Shown: one piece after another, positions 36,261 to 44,128 of the stretch | How positions within the stretch are numbered: position 1 is the stretch's first letter | Layout: every line of letters starts with the position of its first letter | From: Oscillospiraceae bacterium | Lineage (GTDB): Bacteria > Bacillota > Clostridia > Oscillospirales > Ruminococcaceae | NCBI GenBank assembly: GCA_017518255.1 | Contig: JAFWVK010000009.1 | Location: 1 to 64,000 of the forward strand | DNA length: 64,000 bases | Direction: 5' to 3' | Notes under the pieces: model-generated | Database searches by the model: none | The model's input: the letters and a program-made list of their open reading frames with translations, nothing else | Told to the model about the DNA's origin: nothing | Made by a program: the position numbers and the translations under genes

Positions 36261-36542
36261 ATGGATGAACCGCAGAAAAAACAGGGAATGCACAATGCGA
36301 TTCTCGAAAACCGGGAAAAGCTGCTGCTTTCCGGCGTGACGGAGATTGACAGCTTTGATGACCGCACTGTCATTCTGTATACGCAGCTTGGTGAACTGGT
36401 TGTGCTGGGCAGGGATCTGCGCGTGCAGCAGCTCAGCACGGAATCGGGCGAGCTTCAGATTGAGGGCGAGATCCGTGCGCTGCGCTACGGAGACCGTGAC
36501 CGGACCGCTGCTCAGGGATTTTTCGGGAGGCTGCTGCGCTGA
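36261..36542 (+). CDS. yabP: Sporulation protein YabP
   Basis: The 93-residue protein has the YabP/YqfC fold pattern: ENREKLLLSGVTEIDSFDDRTVILYTQLGELVVLG, then a GRDLRVQQLSTESGELQIEG segment. In Bacillus YabP is made in the mother cell and needed for efficient sporulation. The start at 36261 follows GGAAGGGGG; an ATG at 36243 overlaps the expected transcription start. The order yabP-yabQ-divIC-yabR is the same as in B. subtilis. Confidence 0.9.
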   Translation: MDEPQKKQGMHNAILENREKLLLSGVTEIDSFDDRTVILYTQLGELVVLGRDLRVQQLSTESGELQIEGEIRALRYGDRDRTAAQGFFGRLLR

Positions 36543-36967
36543 TGGAGCTTCAGGGACATACGCTGACGGCTGCCGCTCAGATTTCCCTCTTTCTGCGCAG
36601 CATTCTGCTGGGGCTGCCTGCGGGAATTCTGCTGGACTGCTTCCGGACGCTGCGGGCTGTGTTTCCGCATCATGCACTTCTGGTCTTTCTGGAGGATACA
36701 GTCTATGTCTTTTCCTGTGTGTTCATGGTGCAGTGCTATATCTGGATGTTTGCCGGAGGTGCATTCCGCTGGCAGTATGCCGCCGGTGCATGTCTCGGCC
36801 TTGCAGTCTATCTGGCGACAGCCGGAGCGGTCTGGATGCGGATGCTGTACAGGATCCGGCGTGCGGCACGCGGTTTTTACAGAATTCTCCTGCGCCGGGC
36901 GGGAGAAATGATGCGCAAAATGACTGTACGGGTGAAATTTCATCAAAAAAGGGAAAAAAATACTTGA
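36542..36967 (+). CDS. yabQ: Spore cortex biosynthesis protein YabQ
   Basis: A 141-residue membrane protein with about three to four hydrophobic helices (near 18-35, 45-65 and 75-97) and a very basic C-terminus. YabQ localises to the membrane around the forespore and is needed for cortex formation in B. subtilis. Its ATG overlaps the yabP stop by one base, so the two are translated together. Identification rests on size, helices and order of genes as well as the FLRSILLGLPAGILLDCFR segment. Confidence 0.85.
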   Translation: MELQGHTLTAAAQISLFLRSILLGLPAGILLDCFRTLRAVFPHHALLVFLEDTVYVFSCVFMVQCYIWMFAGGAFRWQYAAGACLGLAVYLATAGAVWMRMLYRIRRAARGFYRILLRRAGEMMRKMTVRVKFHQKREKNT

Positions 36968-36993
36968 CGGGATGCCTGCTTTCGGTGTATAAT
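36964..36993 (+). promoter_or_regulatory. SigA promoter of divIC
   Basis: TTGACG (36964-36969), 18-bp spacer and TATAAT (36988-36993). It starts inside the last codons of yabQ and lets the division gene be expressed apart from the sporulation pair. Confidence 0.75.
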
Positions 36994-37076
36994 ATCAGCA
37001 GAGCGGAATCATGCCGGTTCTGTGCATCGCCGCACAGCTTTTCCGGCATTTGGGATACAGAGAACGGAGCAATGAA

Positions 37077-37403
37077 ATGGAACGCAATAAGGGAACAGAG
37101 CGTGAGTTTGCGAAATACCGCAGACGCGTGATATTTAACTGGGTGGTTTACCGCCTTGTCGCAGTCGGTCTGATTGTGGCGTGTGTCATATCCTTTATTT
37201 CCACACAGGCGACCCTGCTCGAAAAGAAACAGGAAAAAGCAGATCTGGAATCTGCGATTGAGCAGGCGAAAGACGAGAACATGGAGCTTGCAAAGTTTGT
37301 GGGAACCGAAGATATTGACGGCTATATGGAAAAAGCGGCTATTGAGGATTTGAATTATGCCTATCCGAATGAACGCCGTTTTTATGATACATCGAGAAAC
37401 TGA
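37077..37403 (+). CDS. divIC: Cell division protein DivIC / FtsB-like
   Basis: DivIC joins FtsL and DivIB in the division complex that activates septal wall synthesis. The 108-residue protein has a short basic cytoplasmic end, one membrane helix (about 23-43) and an outer coiled coil (LLEKKQEKADLESAIEQAKDE) with a short end containing a YAYPNERRFYD segment, typical of septum-formation initiators. The start at 37077 follows CGGAGC. Confidence 0.9.
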   Translation: MERNKGTEREFAKYRRRVIFNWVVYRLVAVGLIVACVISFISTQATLLEKKQEKADLESAIEQAKDENMELAKFVGTEDIDGYMEKAAIEDLNYAYPNERRFYDTSRN

Positions 37404-37444
37404 ATGGACAGAACTTGCGGAAAGCAGAGCAGAAAGGGCAGTAT

Positions 37445-37897
37445 ATGCAGCTGGAAATCGGTCAGATTTATGAGGGGCATGTAAAAAGCATCACACAGTA
37501 CGGTGCATTTGTAGAGATTCCCGATGCGGACGGCGGAAAGGCTGTTACCGGTATGGTTCACATTTCCGAGATTGCAAACCGCTTTGTACGGGATATCCAT
37601 GAGTTTATTCAGGAAGATGATTCTGTGCGCGTAAAAGTGATTGCAGTCAGCCCGCAGGGCAAAATCAGTATGTCTGTCAAGCAGGCGGAACAGGAAATCA
37701 GCGGAGAGGAAATACCCCGCAAAAAGCGCAAAGAACCGCAGAAGCCCCGCGTATATGAACCGAAACGGTCTGTTCCGCAGTCGGAAATGAGCTTTGAGGA
37801 TAAGCTGCTGCATTTCAAGCAGGCAAGTGAGGAGAAAATCTGCGACCTGAAACGCGGCAGTGAGCGCAGAAGCGGTTCCCGCAGCAGAAGATCATAA
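37445..37897 (+). CDS. S1 domain RNA-binding protein YabR-like
   Basis: A 150-residue protein with an N-terminal S1 domain (QIYEGHVKSITQYGAFVEIP, then GMVHISEI and VKVIAVSPQGKISMSVK) and a basic C-terminal tail rich in Lys, Arg and Ser. YabR-type proteins bind RNA or ribosomes; their role is not settled. It keeps the conserved position after divIC. The start at 37445 follows AAAGGG. Confidence 0.88.
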   Translation: MQLEIGQIYEGHVKSITQYGAFVEIPDADGGKAVTGMVHISEIANRFVRDIHEFIQEDDSVRVKVIAVSPQGKISMSVKQAEQEISGEEIPRKKRKEPQKPRVYEPKRSVPQSEMSFEDKLLHFKQASEEKICDLKRGSERRSGSRSRRS

Positions 37898-37906
37898 CTG
37901 TATTCT

Positions 37907-37936
37907 GAAAAGGCACCCGTTCACCGGGCGCCTTTT
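37907..37936 (+). terminator. Terminator after yabR
   Basis: A stem of AAAAGGC-CCCG against CGGG-GCCTTTT (one mismatch) with a short loop, followed by Ts, lies 9 bp after the yabR stop. Confidence 0.8.
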
Positions 37937-37954
37937 CCTTATCGGAGGCAAACT

Positions 37955-38710
37955 ATGGCAGATGATTTTATTCGGAAGCGGCTGCTTGATCTTGCATCAC
38001 AGGCGGACCGCACAAACCGCTTTACGTTTACCGGTTTTCTGAATGAGGCGGAACAGGCAGAGTATTATGCCGTCAGGCGGGAGCTGCCGGACTGCGGCGC
38101 AGTACTCTGGGGCGGATATGAGGATGCAGAGAGAGCCGTTCTGCGCTTCGGGGATCCGGAGCGGCTCGGATATGAGGAACCGTTTCCGGTTGTGTGTCTG
38201 GAGATTGCGCCTTTGCAGGAAAAATTCGGGGAGATGCTGACGCACCGCGATTATCTCGGCGCGATGATGCATCTCGGCATCGAACGGAGCGAAATCGGCG
38301 ATATTCTAATCCGTGAGAAACATGCATATGTTTTTTGCAGGGAGACAATGGCTGATTACCTCTGCCGCGAACTGACCCGGATCCGGCATACATCGGTTTC
38401 CTGCAAGGTTTCGGCGCTGCCTGAGACAGAATTTACCGTCAGAACCGAGCCGGGAACGGTGCAGGTATCCTCTCCGCGCATCGACGGCGTGGCAGCAAAA
38501 ATCTTCGGCTTTTCCAGAAGTCTCTGTGCGGAGCTGTTTGCAGCAGGAAAAGTGTTCGTAAACGGCGCCTGTACGGAGAATCACAGCCTGATTCTGAAAG
38601 CGGGGGACAAGGTTTCCGTCCGCGGATACGGTAAGTTCCGGTTTCTCGGAATCGGCGGTGTCACACGGAAAGGCAGGCAGATTGTGAACTTTGAACGCTT
38701 TACCGGATAA
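37955..38710 (+). CDS. ylmH: YlmH/RqcP2-like S4-domain RNA-binding protein
   Basis: The 251-residue protein has the YlmH N-terminal part (VCLEIAPLQEKFGEMLTHRD, then YLGAMMHLGIERSEIGDI) and a C-terminal S4 domain (FGFSRSLCAELFAAGKVFVNG, then LKAGDKVSVRGYGKF). YlmH-family proteins act on stalled large ribosomal subunits and are often in division gene clusters. A CGGAGGC site precedes the start. The usual sepF-ylmG neighbours are absent. Confidence 0.88.
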   Translation: MADDFIRKRLLDLASQADRTNRFTFTGFLNEAEQAEYYAVRRELPDCGAVLWGGYEDAERAVLRFGDPERLGYEEPFPVVCLEIAPLQEKFGEMLTHRDYLGAMMHLGIERSEIGDILIREKHAYVFCRETMADYLCRELTRIRHTSVSCKVSALPETEFTVRTEPGTVQVSSPRIDGVAAKIFGFSRSLCAELFAAGKVFVNGACTENHSLILKAGDKVSVRGYGKFRFLGIGGVTRKGRQIVNFERFTG

Positions 38711-38776
38711 AATGCCTACACGGGAATTGCACGCTGCCCGATTTTTGTGCCAAACTGACAAAACCAATGCAGCACC

Positions 38777-38805
38777 TTGCTTTTTTGGCTTTGGTTTGAT
38801 ATAAT
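38777..38805 (+). promoter_or_regulatory. Promoter of the M42 peptidase genes
   Basis: TTGCTT (38777-38782), 17-bp spacer and TATAAT (38800-38805) with an extended -10 TG. Transcription should begin near 38812. Confidence 0.65.
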
Positions 38806-38846
38806 AATTCTGAATGATGAACGATCTGGAAAGGAGATGCTCCGGG

Positions 38847-39869
38847 GTGCAGACCTATGATCTGATTGCACTGCTCAGCGATATGCGCGGCGGTTCGGGA
38901 AGAGAAGCAAATGTCGGAAAAAAGGCGGCAGAACTGCTCCGTCCTTACGCGGAAGATGCGCTGTACCGCGACGGTTCCGTGACCGGACATATCGGCAAAA
39001 ACCCTGAGAAACCGACCCTGCTGCTTTGTGCGCATCTCGATCAGGTCAGCTTTCAGGTGACGGATATCACCGACGAGGGCTTCCTGCGAATCGGCTGTGT
39101 CGGCGGGATTGACCGCAGACTGCTGCTCGGACAGGCTGTGACAGTCTGCGGGGCGGAAATGCTGCCCGGTGTGATCTCGATTCTCCCGCCGCATCTGCTC
39201 AAAGGAGAGCAGGCTGTTCCGGAGGACAGTATGCTTTGTGTCGATCTCGGTTTTTCCTCGGCGGAGCAGCTGCACGGAAAGGTTTCCCGCGGGGATGCGG
39301 TTTATTATGAAACAACCTGCAAAAAGCTGCAAAATGACGCTATGACCGGCTCGGCGCTCGACGACCGCTGCGGTGCTGCGGCGGTTCTGCTCGCGGCGGA
39401 GCAGCTTGCAAAGGAGCCGGAGCTGCCTTGCAATGTGACGGTGTATTTCAGCGGACAGGAGGAACGCAGCGGCAGAGGCGCGAAGCTTGCAGCGCTGAAC
39501 GAAAAGCCGGACTATGCGATTGCGGTCGATGTGACCTTCGGTATGGCACACGGCGAAAGTCCCTCGGAATGCATGACGCCCGGAAAGGGCCCTGCAATCG
39601 GTATTTCGCCGGTTCTGTCCCGTGAAATGTCGGACAGGCTGATTGAAACTGCAAAACGTGCGGATATTCCGTATCAGATTGAAGTGATGAACGGTAAGAC
39701 CGGAACGGATGCGGATTCTCTCGCGCTGGCTCCGGGCGGCTGTGAGGCTGCGACGGTTTCGGTTCCGCTGCGGTATATGCACACACCCGTCGAGGTTATC
39801 GCGGTTTCGGATATTGAGAAAACTGCGCATCTGCTGATAGAATATGCAAAGGAGTGCGGCAGGGAATGA
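38847..39869 (+). CDS. M42 family metallopeptidase (aminopeptidase/glutamyl-type), first copy
   Basis: The 340-residue protein has the di-metal ligands of M42 peptidases in order: CAHLDQ (usual AHMDE), ALDDRCG, GQEERSGRGA, a VDVTFG segment and a final YMHTP. These enzymes form large shells that trim peptides. The GTG start at 38847 is 10 bases from AAGGAG; the ATG at 38814 falls at the expected transcription start and lacks a ribosome site. It overlaps the second M42 gene by ATGA. Confidence 0.87.
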   Translation: MQTYDLIALLSDMRGGSGREANVGKKAAELLRPYAEDALYRDGSVTGHIGKNPEKPTLLLCAHLDQVSFQVTDITDEGFLRIGCVGGIDRRLLLGQAVTVCGAEMLPGVISILPPHLLKGEQAVPEDSMLCVDLGFSSAEQLHGKVSRGDAVYYETTCKKLQNDAMTGSALDDRCGAAAVLLAAEQLAKEPELPCNVTVYFSGQEERSGRGAKLAALNEKPDYAIAVDVTFGMAHGESPSECMTPGKGPAIGISPVLSREMSDRLIETAKRADIPYQIEVMNGKTGTDADSLALAPGGCEAATVSVPLRYMHTPVEVIAVSDIEKTAHLLIEYAKECGRE

Positions 39870-40906
39870 ACTGGAACGAAGTGCGTCTGCTCTGCGGCAT
39901 TTACGGAACATCCGGCAGAGAACATGCGGTTCGCAGCTATATTTTACAGGAACTGAAAACATGCGGGCTGCCGGAGAATGCCGTTTCGGCAGACCGTCTC
40001 GGTAATGTGCTTGTGCATAAAAAGGGCGCATTGTCTGCAAAACGGCGGGTGATGTTCTCTGCACATATGGATGAGGTTGCACTGATGGTCACGGTGCTCC
40101 ATGCGGACGGCTCGATCGGCTTTGATGCGGTCGGCGGCGTCAGTGCGGCTGCGGTGATCGGACGGCAGGTGCTGGTCGGAGAACAGCGGATTCCCGGCGT
40201 CATCGGCAGCAAGCCGGTGCATCTGCTCAGTGCGGATGAACGGAAAAAGCCCGCGGAAATGAGCGGACTGTACTGTGATATCGGAACTGCGTCCAAAGAG
40301 GAAACCGAACAGCTTGTGCAGCCGGGGGATATTATTTATTTTCCGGAGAATGCGCGGGATTTCGGTGCGGATTCTTTCGCATCCAAGGCAATCGACGACC
40401 GATTCGGATGCGCGGTTCTGCTCTCTCTGATCCGCAGCGAGCTTCCGTATGATACGGATTTTGCATTTGTCGTGCAGGAGGAGGTCGGGCTGCGCGGAGC
40501 AGGAGTTGCCGCGAATCAGCTGAAGCCTGAAATTGCCGTTGTATTGGAAGCAACGACTGCCGCGGATATTCCGGGATGCGAGGGCGCCGACAGAGTATGC
40601 CTGCTGGGCGGCGGTGCCGTAATCTCCCTGATTGATGGCAGAACGGTATATGATAAGGAACTCTATGATCTTGCTGCGGATATCTGCGTTAAGAACGGTA
40701 TTCCGCACCAGACGAAAACGAAAATTGCAGGCGGAAATGATGCCGGCGCGATTCAGAATGCAGGGGAGGGCGCGCGCGTTATGGCGGTCAGCGTACCCTG
40801 CCGCTATCTGCATTCGCCGGTCTCGGTGATCCGGAAGTCTGATGCAGAGGCGTGTGAAAAGCTCGCATTTGCACTCGTATCCGCTTTGCAGGAGAAGGAT
40901 GTATGA
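39866..40906 (+). CDS. M42 family metallopeptidase, second copy
   Basis: A 346-residue paralogue with the canonical ligands SAHMDEVALMV, AIDDRFG, VQEEVGLRGAGVAA and YLHSP. It is closer to the family standard than its neighbour. The start at 39866 overlaps the previous stop; an ATG four codons earlier is also possible. Two diverged M42 subunits made side by side could form a mixed shell or act on different peptides; that is inference. Confidence 0.9.
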   Translation: MNWNEVRLLCGIYGTSGREHAVRSYILQELKTCGLPENAVSADRLGNVLVHKKGALSAKRRVMFSAHMDEVALMVTVLHADGSIGFDAVGGVSAAAVIGRQVLVGEQRIPGVIGSKPVHLLSADERKKPAEMSGLYCDIGTASKEETEQLVQPGDIIYFPENARDFGADSFASKAIDDRFGCAVLLSLIRSELPYDTDFAFVVQEEVGLRGAGVAANQLKPEIAVVLEATTAADIPGCEGADRVCLLGGGAVISLIDGRTVYDKELYDLAADICVKNGIPHQTKTKIAGGNDAGAIQNAGEGARVMAVSVPCRYLHSPVSVIRKSDAEACEKLAFALVSALQEKDV

Positions 40907-41700
40907 TTCAGGAAATGCTGCGTTCCCGCGAAGCAGACCGCAGTGCGCTGAGTGTCTGTCATTACGGGAGAAAAATCCTGTGCAATCTGGTTGCATACGG
41001 AACAAAATACAGTTTCTGCCGCTTTTTCCGGCTGCGTTCACACGGGAAGACCGCGTGGCTGATGCTCCAGAACAGCACGCTTCTGGTCAGTTCACAGGAT
41101 GATTTTTCCGGTGATGCGCAGTCTGCTGTCGAGCTGTCGATTTTTGTCGATATGCATCAGCCGTTCCGCGTGGAGGGCTGTCAGTCATTGCTCGGTATGC
41201 TGCAAATTTCCGGCTATCAGCAGCTTCGGCGGTATGTGTTTCAGCTGACGCCCGGAAATGTGTCGCCGGTGTTTGATCCGGCGCAGGTCAACAGTGCGCC
41301 GAAGCTTGATGATGTCTATCAGATTCTGACCGAAGGGTTTCCGAATCTGATCGCCTATGATCTCTGGCTGACGGATACCTCTCACATGGTTCGCAGGGGA
41401 CTCCGGCAGTGCTATACATATTTTGATGTGACGGCGGCGACGGCGATTTACGATTACGGCGCTCATGTGCTGATCGGGCAGGTCGCGACAAAGACCGTTG
41501 CACGCGGCAGAGGGTATGCCCGCGATTTCCTGCACTGGATTGCCAATGATTTGGAAGCACGCGGCAAACAGGGCATTCTGTATGCGCTGGATATCCGGAA
41601 AAGCTTTTATGAAGAAATCGGATTCCGGCTGCTTGAAACGGAATTTGTCTGGGAACGTCTCAGCGGTGCCGATCCGGACGGCGGAAAGGGTATTCTGTAA
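40903..41700 (+). CDS. GNAT family acetyltransferase
   Basis: The 265-residue protein has a divergent N-terminal half and a C-terminal GNAT domain with the acetyl-CoA loop VATKTVARGRGYARDFLHWIAND near residues 190-212 and YEEIGFRLLE at the end, typical of the family. It overlaps the M42 gene by four bases, so peptide breakdown and acetylation of an amine or amino acid may be linked. The substrate is unknown. Confidence 0.82.
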   Translation: MIQEMLRSREADRSALSVCHYGRKILCNLVAYGTKYSFCRFFRLRSHGKTAWLMLQNSTLLVSSQDDFSGDAQSAVELSIFVDMHQPFRVEGCQSLLGMLQISGYQQLRRYVFQLTPGNVSPVFDPAQVNSAPKLDDVYQILTEGFPNLIAYDLWLTDTSHMVRRGLRQCYTYFDVTAATAIYDYGAHVLIGQVATKTVARGRGYARDFLHWIANDLEARGKQGILYALDIRKSFYEEIGFRLLETEFVWERLSGADPDGGKGIL

Positions 41701-41742
41701 CGGATTTGCATATGCGGAGAAATCATTACGGGAGTGAACGAT

Positions 41743-43008
41743 TTGCGCAATACTTTTGATTTTGACGAGCGCCTTTTGCAGGCTGCCGCGGCGGCTGAAA
41801 AAGCGGCTGCGGAGGAATTTGCCGAGATTGACCGGATTTCCCAGCACGGAACGGCAAAGGTGCTCCGTGCATTTCAGTCAAACCGCGTTTCGGCGGCATG
41901 TTTTGCCGGCGCGAACGGCTACGGCTATGATGATATCGGGCGCGATACGCTCGACCGCGTCTGGGCGGATGTCTTTCATACCGAGGATGCACTTGTCCGG
42001 CATCATTTTGTGTCCGGTACACATGCGCTGTCAACCGCGCTGTTCGGTGTGCTCAGACCGGGAGACAGAATGGTTTCCGTGACCGGAGCGCCGTATGACA
42101 CGCTGGAAGAGGTCATCGGCATCCGCGGAACAGGCTGCGGCTCACTTGCGGATTTCGGTGTCCGGTACAGTCAGCTCGATCTGACGGAAGACGGAACGCC
42201 GGATTTTGAGGCGATTCCGGAAGCGGTAAAGGATGCAAGGGTTGTTTATTTACAGCGGTCGCGGGGATATTCGCTCAGACCGGCGCTTTCTGTTGCCGAT
42301 ATTGCGAAAATTGTCGGAATCACAAGGCAGGTGAATCCCGAAGCGGTCGTGATGGTTGATAACTGTTACGGTGAATTTGTCGATTACGACGAGCCGACCG
42401 ATGCAGGCGCTGATCTGATTATCGGTTCTCTGATTAAGAATCCGGGCGGCGGAATTGCCGAAACCGGCGGATATATCGCCGGAAAGGCGAAGCTCGTGGA
42501 GCAGTGCGCATACCGCCTGACCTGTGTCGGCATGGGAAAAGAGGTCGGCTGCTCGCTGAATCAGTCCCGCTCGATGTATATGGGTCTGTTCTTTGCACCG
42601 GAGGTTGTCGCAAATGCGCGGAAAACAGGCGTTTTTGCCGCAACGCTGTTCCGGATGCTCGGCTTTGAATGCCTGCCGGTTCCTTCTCAGAAGGCAGGCG
42701 ATATCATTACTGTGCTTGTTCTGCGGAATCCGGCAGCAATGGAGGCGTTCTGTGCCGGCATTCAGGCTGGCTCGCCGGTGGATTCCTATGTGACACCGGA
42801 GGCATGGGATATGCCCGGATATGAGAGTAAGGTCATTATGGCAGCGGGCGCCTTTACGGGCGGCGCTTCCATTGAGCTTTCGGCGGACGGCCCGATGCGT
42901 GAGCCGTATGCGGTGTATTTACAGGGCGGTCTGACCTACGGCAGCGGAAAACTCGGTGTTTTGCAGGCTGCACAGACTATGCTCGAACGCGGATTGATCC
43001 GGTTTTGA
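41743..43008 (+). CDS. PLP-dependent methionine gamma-lyase/aluminium-resistance family protein
   Basis: The 421-residue protein belongs to the group labelled aluminium resistance or methionine gamma-lyase family (YnbB-like). It shows HFVSGTHALSTALFG, the PLP-region VVMVDNCYGEFVD, GSLIKNPGGGIAETGGYIAG with the presumed PLP Lys, and FTGGASIELSADGP. The TTG at 41743 is eight bases from GGGAG and is preferred; a GTG at 41734 overlaps the ribosome site. In Bacilli the gene often lies beside glnRA; here it does not. The physiological reaction is not established. Confidence 0.85.
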   Translation: MRNTFDFDERLLQAAAAAEKAAAEEFAEIDRISQHGTAKVLRAFQSNRVSAACFAGANGYGYDDIGRDTLDRVWADVFHTEDALVRHHFVSGTHALSTALFGVLRPGDRMVSVTGAPYDTLEEVIGIRGTGCGSLADFGVRYSQLDLTEDGTPDFEAIPEAVKDARVVYLQRSRGYSLRPALSVADIAKIVGITRQVNPEAVVMVDNCYGEFVDYDEPTDAGADLIIGSLIKNPGGGIAETGGYIAGKAKLVEQCAYRLTCVGMGKEVGCSLNQSRSMYMGLFFAPEVVANARKTGVFAATLFRMLGFECLPVPSQKAGDIITVLVLRNPAAMEAFCAGIQAGSPVDSYVTPEAWDMPGYESKVIMAAGAFTGGASIELSADGPMREPYAVYLQGGLTYGSGKLGVLQAAQTMLERGLIRF

Positions 43009-43072
43009 CCGGATTCGGAATACAGCGGAATAACCGGTTTGGAAACACTACCGGAAGAAAGGAAGAGAAAAA

Positions 43073-43885
43073 ATGGCAGATAAAAACAATACAGGTGAGT
43101 TCTCAATGGACAGCTATGTGAATGAGAGACTGGCTGAGGATGTGGAGCCGAATAATCCCTTTGAAGTACCGCAGGGAGATGGCGGAAAAAAGCCGAAAAA
43201 AGCAAAGCGCAATTTCAGAAAAAAACTGAAAAATGTCAATTTCAAGAGCAAAAAAACGCTGATAATTGCCGCTGCGGTTTTTGTTCTGATTCTCTTTCTG
43301 ATTATTTTTATCTGGATCAGAGTGCGGCGAAATGACGGTGCGCGCTATGCGCGGCTGCTTTCGCAGAATATCGGCAGATCCATCTCAACGGCTGAGAAGA
43401 AAGCTGGCATTGAACTCAAAGATGAGTCGGAGTATGCAACGCTGAATCAGATTTATATTTCCTACCAGAAAATTGCGGAGAGCAAAAAATCCTGCAAAAT
43501 TCAGGGTGTTCATCTGCCGGAATGGGCAATTTTCTGCAATACGGAAGTGAATGAACTGACCAGTGTTACGTATTATAATTATGAGCTGCTCGAAGACAGT
43601 ATTTTCGGCACCGAACGGAAATCCTATCTGGATCCGCAGCTGATCCCGCTGGGCACAAGCATCAAGGATGTCGAGAAGAAACTTGATCTGGAACCTTACC
43701 GGATTCAGTATCTGCAAGGTAAAATTCAGATCAGGGAATACCGTTACTGCTACGACGATAAAGAAAGCGGCGATGTTGTAGCTTATGCGATTACCGCAAA
43801 ATGGAGCGAAAACGGCAGCCTGATCGACATCAAGGATGTCAGAAGAAACTATATCGGCACATTGCTGGTCAGTCCGGAAGCGTAA
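43073..43885 (+). CDS. Single-pass membrane protein, unknown
   Basis: The 270-residue protein has an acidic then Lys-rich cytoplasmic N-terminus (KKPKKAKRNFRKKLK), one membrane helix (LIIAAAVFVLILFLIIFIWI, about 64-83) and an outer domain of about 185 residues with conserved-looking aromatic segments (ATLNQIYISYQKIAES, HLPEWAIFCNTEV). I do not recognise it. It precedes the PASTA pseudokinase on the same strand but 243 bp away with a separate promoter. Confidence 0.75.
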   Translation: MADKNNTGEFSMDSYVNERLAEDVEPNNPFEVPQGDGGKKPKKAKRNFRKKLKNVNFKSKKTLIIAAAVFVLILFLIIFIWIRVRRNDGARYARLLSQNIGRSISTAEKKAGIELKDESEYATLNQIYISYQKIAESKKSCKIQGVHLPEWAIFCNTEVNELTSVTYYNYELLEDSIFGTERKSYLDPQLIPLGTSIKDVEKKLDLEPYRIQYLQGKIQIREYRYCYDDKESGDVVAYAITAKWSENGSLIDIKDVRRNYIGTLLVSPEA

Positions 43886-44003
43886 TACCGTCCGGCTTAC
43901 AAACGGTATCCGCGTGCTGTGCGGAAATTTGTTGCATATACCCGAACTCTTTACAAAATTGCTACAAATTGAAAGCAAAATAGAGTTATAGCGCGTGAAA
44001 TCA

Positions 44004-44032
44004 TTGACAGAATCCGTATTTCCTGATAAAAT
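44004..44032 (+). promoter_or_regulatory. SigA promoter of the PASTA pseudokinase
   Basis: TTGACA (44004-44009), 17-bp spacer and TAAAAT (44027-44032). The untranslated leader would be about 90 bases. Confidence 0.75.
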
Positions 44033-44128
44033 GTATCATGAAGAGTAAACCGGCGAAACATATCCTGCAACGGGCAGAATCAGAAATATCAGCCCGCACG
44101 GAACCGCAGGACGGAAGGAGAAGAAATA

